Positions 14,738 through 15,553 of a stretch of DNA of 15,553 nt are shown here, piece by piece. This DNA is from Porphyromonadaceae bacterium UBA4259. Lineage in GTDB: Bacteria > Bacteroidota > Bacteroidia > Bacteroidales > Muribaculaceae. The notes under the pieces were generated by a model, which was not told where the DNA came from, did not search any database, and worked only from the letters and a program-made list of their open reading frames with translations. The DNA lies in assembly GCA_002396125.1 (NCBI GenBank), contig DGWL01000021.1:2279-17831 (forward strand). Direction: 5' to 3'. Every line of letters begins with the position of its first letter. Positions within the stretch are counted from its first letter, which is position 1. The position numbers were made by a program, and so were the translations under genes.

Positions 14738-15553
14738 TCAGTCGCCCAGGACAGTGGAGTAGACGGCGGTGACGTCGGCGCTGTTGACCACACCGTCGGC
14801 GTTAACGTCGGCGGTGGTGAGGAAGCTGTCGTCGCCACCCAGGATGCAGCTGTAGAGGGCGGTGACGTCGGCGCTGTTGACCAGCCCGTCGGCATTGACG
14901 TCGGCCCCCGGAGCCACGGCCAGGGTGTACTTGGCAATGCCGTTGCCCGGCACGTAGAGGTATAGCTCCATCTCGTTGCCGCGGCTGCCCGGCACAGCCA
15001 GGCATGGCGTGCTCATGGTGGTGCTGTTCACCACCCCCATGCCGTCGCGCGGCAGGGTCCACAGTGGCGAGTAGCCGGCAAAGAGAGTGCCACCGCGATT
15101 GACGGCGAGCTTGAAGTTGTGCCCCTGCGGTGTGGCATAGTCGCCGCTGGAGTAGAGCAGGAAGTTATAGCCCATGAGGTTGAAGGCGGCCACGCCATCG
15201 CCGGCACGTCCCTCGCTCAAGAGAGCGTTGCAGGCCTCGAAGCTGTCGATCACCTGGCCGGTGCCGGTGTCGTAGACCGTGGGCTCGATGCCCGCTCCAC
15301 GCACGATGGCCCGCGTGCCTCCCGGCAGAGCCTTGACGCGCGGCGAGGTGCCGAAGCCGGTGGCCGTGGCGGGAAAGAAACCTGCGGCATGGGCAATCTC
15401 GACGGCGGCAACGCTCGCGCCTTGCACCGTCCAGGTGATAATCTCGTCGCTGCGCGAGGTGGCGGCAAGCACCTCGAAGTTGCCCGAGGCCACGTCGCCG
15501 GCCACATCGATGTGGTCGATGCGCCCCGTCGACTCGCCGCCCTGCAGCGTGGC
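14738..15553 (-). CDS. Secreted dockerin-tailed protein, third family member, 5' part outside window
   Basis: The frame stays open from the right edge to the TGA at 14738, giving 271 residues of a longer protein; a GTG at 15505 is internal, because the upstream codons read ATLQGGESTGRIDHID in frame. The body matches the C-terminal part of the two paralogues further down: DHIDVAGDVASGNFEVLAA aligns with DYVDVVGDITLEQAECNVM, and LWTLPRDGMGVV with YWTLPADGLGQT. The fold would again be propeller-like (inference) and function is unknown. A 55-residue dockerin closes the protein. The sequence is noticeably GC-richer than the paralogues and lacks their near-identical dockerin DNA, so it is an older or separately acquired family member. 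The upstream gene order and its signal peptide are outside the window. Confidence 0.85.
   Translation of the reverse strand, partial: ATLQGGESTGRIDHIDVAGDVASGNFEVLAATSRSDEIITWTVQGASVAAVEIAHAAGFFPATATGFGTSPRVKALPGGTRAIVRGAGIEPTVYDTGTGQVIDSFEACNALLSEGRAGDGVAAFNLMGYNFLLYSSGDYATPQGHNFKLAVNRGGTLFAGYSPLWTLPRDGMGVVNSTTMSTPCLAVPGSRGNEMELYLYVPGNGIAKYTLAVAPGADVNADGLVNSADVTALYSCILGGDDSFLTTADVNADGVVNSADVTAVYSTVLGD
14741..14905 (-). repeat. Dockerin-like module of the right-edge protein, with internal direct repeat
   Basis: It encodes the last 55 residues, with calcium loops DVNADGLVNSAD and DVNADGVVNSAD followed by VTALYSCIL and VTAVYSTVL. The two loop-coding segments share an exact 26-base direct repeat (14765-14790 and 14858-14883, 93 bases apart), so the two halves are nearly identical in DNA as well as protein. 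Confidence 0.85.

Noticed and set aside
1..15553. CRISPR, tRNA, rRNA, insertion sequence or phage features
   Set aside because: No regularly spaced repeats, cloverleaf-like sequence, transposase motif or terminal inverted repeats were seen; the only repeats are the dockerin modules.

Overview
This window reads as a Bacteroidales chromosome segment, probably a gut member of Muribaculaceae or Prevotellaceae; the family level is inference. The signs are a SusC/SusD pair, Bacteroidetes-type promoters (TTG then TAnnTTTG), short lipoprotein signal peptides ending in Cys, and C-terminal dockerin-like tails. Every supported gene is on the minus strand, so transcription runs from high to low coordinates. 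No tRNA, rRNA, CRISPR array, insertion sequence or transcriptional regulator was seen.

Layout in transcription order: (1) 15553-14738, the 3' part of a secreted dockerin-tailed protein, closed by a strong terminator at 14658-14699. (2) A 381-base AT-rich gap with a likely promoter and a leader of about 125 bases. (3) A four-gene operon at 14356-6491: SusC-like TonB-dependent transporter, SusD-like lipoprotein, a lipoprotein of unknown family, and a PKD plus beta-propeller-like lipoprotein, ending at a terminator at 6416-6447. (4) A second cluster at 6213-862: two tandem paralogous dockerin-tailed proteins, then a phosphodiester glycosidase (NAGPA/DUF2233 type) with an Ig-like domain and a dockerin tail, ending at a terminator at 777-810. 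(5) A separately promoted C10 (streptopain-like) cysteine protease precursor that runs off the left edge just after its catalytic Cys.

How the genes may work together (inference): the SusC/SusD complex and two extra lipoproteins would form a surface capture and import machine. The secreted dockerin proteins may bind or present ligand at the surface, and the phosphodiester glycosidase would release sugars held in phosphodiester linkage. Conventional glycan-depolymerising enzymes are absent from the visible part, so this is not a textbook polysaccharide utilisation locus.

The most unusual feature is the set of four C-terminal dockerin-like modules. All eight calcium loops carry the same Ser-Ala pair at the positions that set cohesin specificity in clostridial dockerins, yet no cohesin is visible. 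Three of the carriers belong to one family of unrecognised propeller-like proteins flanking the SusC/SusD operon, and two of their dockerin modules are about 90% identical in DNA although the protein bodies have clearly diverged.
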